Shown: positions 5,572-7,029 of the stretch, piece by piece
Position numbering within the stretch: position 1 is the first letter of the stretch
Layout of the letters: each line of letters opens with the position of its first letter
Origin: Streptosporangiaceae bacterium
Lineage (GTDB): Bacteria; Actinomycetota; Actinomycetes; Streptosporangiales; Streptosporangiaceae
DNA: 7,029 bases
Direction of reading: 5' to 3'
Assembly (NCBI GenBank): GCA_030041195.1
Contig: JASHOI010000692.1
Coordinates: 1 to 7,029, forward strand
Made by a program: the position numbers and the translations under genes
Notes under the pieces: model-generated
Databases searched by the model: none
What the model was told of the DNA's origin: nothing
What the model saw: the letters and a program-made list of their open reading frames with translations, nothing else

Positions 5572-7029
5572 TCAGCCGCCAGGGAACGGGGTGGCGTTCT
5601 GCGGGCAGACGGTTCCCGCTGGGGGCAGGGCGCCGGTGAGCAAGTAGCGGATCCCGTAATCGATCGCGCAGGTGCTGGGGTTGCTGATCTCGGTGTGCCC
5701 GTACCCGTCGATCGTCAGCAGGCGTGCCCGGGCCAGCTCGTGAGACAGCGCGACCGAGCTCTGGTAGGAGGTGGCCGGGTCTCCGGTGTTGCCGAACAAC
5801 AGGATGGTGCCGGCGGTGCGGCGGTTCCACGGGCCCGAGTACCGGTCCCGGGCCGCGGCGGCCGGCCAGTCCGCGCATTCCTCCGAGTCCCACGTGTACT
5901 CCAGCCCGAACGCGCCGGACCGGGCGTAGGCGAGCCGGGCCACCGCCGGGTACGCGCCCGGGTCGCGCGGGTTCGGGCCGTCCGAGCAGAGCACGGCGAG
6001 CTGCTGTTCCTGGCCCGAATACGGCGTGGCTGCCGCTGGGACGGAGGAGGAGGCCGGCTCGGCCGGCGCCAGCCACAGCCGCTGGATCAGGGCGGCCCCC
6101 TGCTGCCACTGCGCCACGCTGCCAAGCGGCACCGCCGTGACCGCGTCAGCGTACGTGTAGACCTGCGGCGGGGTGCCTGCGGCCACCGGGCGGGAGAGCA
6201 GACGGCGCAGCAGCGTGGCCCACTTGGCCCTGGTTGCGGCCGGGCTGCCCGCCGAGAAGGCGCACGCCGACGTCGTCGTCTGGCCGCACAGGTCCAGGAA
6301 GTCCCGCAGTGTGGCCGCGGCGGCCAGGTCCCGCCCCTCGCGCAGCGAGGACGGCAGCACGCCGTCCGGGCTGGTCCAGGCGACCGGGTTGAGGTTTCCG
6401 TCAAGGATCACGCGCCCCACCGTGGCCGGGAACAGATTGGCGTAGGTAGCGCCGAGCAGCGTGCCGTAGGACTCGCCGTAATAGTTCAGCACCGGGTCGC
6501 GGACGGCCTCACGGAGCAGGTTCATGTCCCGCGCCACATCCGCCGTCGTGTCGTGGTCGATCAGCGCGCCGCCGTGTGCGCCGCAGCGCGCGTCGAATCG
6601 GGCCCAGGTCCGCTCCCACACCGCGTCCTGGCGGGCGCCGACCGGGAACGGTGGCAGGCCGGCCAGCAGCTTGTTCTCCGCCGCCACGGTCGGAAAACAG
6701 CGGACCTGCGTGCTGCCGCCGAAGCCGCGTGGATCGAACGTCGCGATGTCGTACCGCTCCCGCAGCACGGCGGGGAACTCCCCGAAGTCGGCCACGAACC
6801 CCTGGATCTGCTCGCTGGGCCCGCCGCCGTTGAAGAAGAGCGTGCCGAGCCGCCGCCCCGGGCCGGCTGCCCGGTGCCGGATCACGGCAATGCTGATCGT
6901 CGCGCCGCGCGGGTCGGCGTAGGTCAGCGGCACCCGGGCGGTGGCGCACTGGAACCCGCCGTCGCAGGACCGCCAGGCCAGCACCGGAACCGGCGGCGTG
7001 GCCGGCCCGCCGCCCCGCGGTGGGGCAGC
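5572..7029 (-). CDS. Probable secreted S33/TAP-like alpha/beta-hydrolase (N-terminus off window)
   Basis: The frame is open from the right edge to TGA at 5574-5572, giving 485 visible residues. A GTG at 6984 lies in frame, but coding similarity and openness continue to the edge, so the real start and the expected signal peptide lie beyond it. Visible residues 1-16 are Ala/Pro/Gly-rich, like a linker after a signal peptide. Then come WRSCDGGFQCATARVPL, typical of secreted actinobacterial tripeptidyl-aminopeptidase-like enzymes, and the oxyanion loop FFNGGGPSEQ. The nucleophile elbow GESYG has Ser187 (visible numbering). The TAP-like C-terminal domain contains LLFGNTGDPAT with Asp417 and DGYGHTEIS with His445, which complete the catalytic triad. 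Conserved cysteines in LCSDG and EECADWP fit the family and suggest disulfides outside the cell. Expected function is release of short peptides from N-termini, or hydrolysis of related esters or amides; the substrate is not predictable. It reads into the DinB remnant 18 bases downstream. Confidence 0.9.
   Translation of the reverse strand, partial: AAPPRGGGPATPPVPVLAWRSCDGGFQCATARVPLTYADPRGATISIAVIRHRAAGPGRRLGTLFFNGGGPSEQIQGFVADFGEFPAVLRERYDIATFDPRGFGGSTQVRCFPTVAAENKLLAGLPPFPVGARQDAVWERTWARFDARCGAHGGALIDHDTTADVARDMNLLREAVRDPVLNYYGESYGTLLGATYANLFPATVGRVILDGNLNPVAWTSPDGVLPSSLREGRDLAAAATLRDFLDLCGQTTTSACAFSAGSPAATRAKWATLLRRLLSRPVAAGTPPQVYTYADAVTAVPLGSVAQWQQGAALIQRLWLAPAEPASSSVPAAATPYSGQEQQLAVLCSDGPNPRDPGAYPAVARLAYARSGAFGLEYTWDSEECADWPAAAARDRYSGPWNRRTAGTILLFGNTGDPATSYQSSVALSHELARARLLTIDGYGHTEISNPSTCAIDYGIRYLLTGALPPAGTVCPQNATPFPGG

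Overview
The window is high-GC DNA with GTG starts, C/G-rich third codon positions and an actinobacterial gene set, so it very likely comes from an actinomycete chromosome. The strongest marker is a mycothiol-dependent nitroreductase of the Rv2466c type, since mycothiol is the actinobacterial low-molecular-weight thiol. I cannot name the genus.

Layout from left to right. (1) Positions 1-207, minus strand: the first 69 codons of a probable NUDIX hydrolase with a four-cysteine N-terminal cluster, cut by the window edge. (2) About 208-751: no convincing gene. This stretch holds a perfect palindrome, hairpins, a pair of 10-bp direct repeats and a possible terminator. (3) 752-3298, minus: full-length aminopeptidase N (pepN, M1 family). 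(4) 3299-3413: divergent intergenic region. (5) 3414-4028, plus: Rv2466c-type DsbA-like nitroreductase. (6) 4030-4113: four 21-bp tandem repeats. (7) 4129-4611, plus: ribose-5-phosphate isomerase B (rpiB). (8) 4617-5132, plus: a small SET-domain lysine methyltransferase starting 5 bases after rpiB. (9) 5145-5553, minus: a DinB/DUF664-family gene broken by a frameshift plus an apparent internal deletion. (10) 5572-7029, minus: a probably secreted S33/TAP-like alpha/beta-hydrolase whose N-terminus lies beyond the right edge.

The pepN / nitroreductase / rpiB block, with pepN divergent from the other two, has the same order and orientation as Rv2467-Rv2466c-Rv2465c of Mycobacterium tuberculosis. 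It is therefore an old conserved core. In M. tuberculosis the gene after rpiB is a nei-type DNA glycosylase (Rv2464c); here that slot holds the SET-domain gene. The nitroreductase, rpiB and SET genes probably form one plus-strand unit, with rpiB and SET closely coupled. The S33 peptidase and DinB remnant form a minus-strand pair that converges on SET, with a palindromic hairpin at the meeting point.

I see no transposase, integrase, tRNA, rRNA, CRISPR array or phage gene. The most interesting items are the SET gene in the rpiB unit, the single-cysteine active site of the nitroreductase, the 21-bp repeat array, and the decayed DinB gene. None of these amounts to a demonstrably new multi-gene system.
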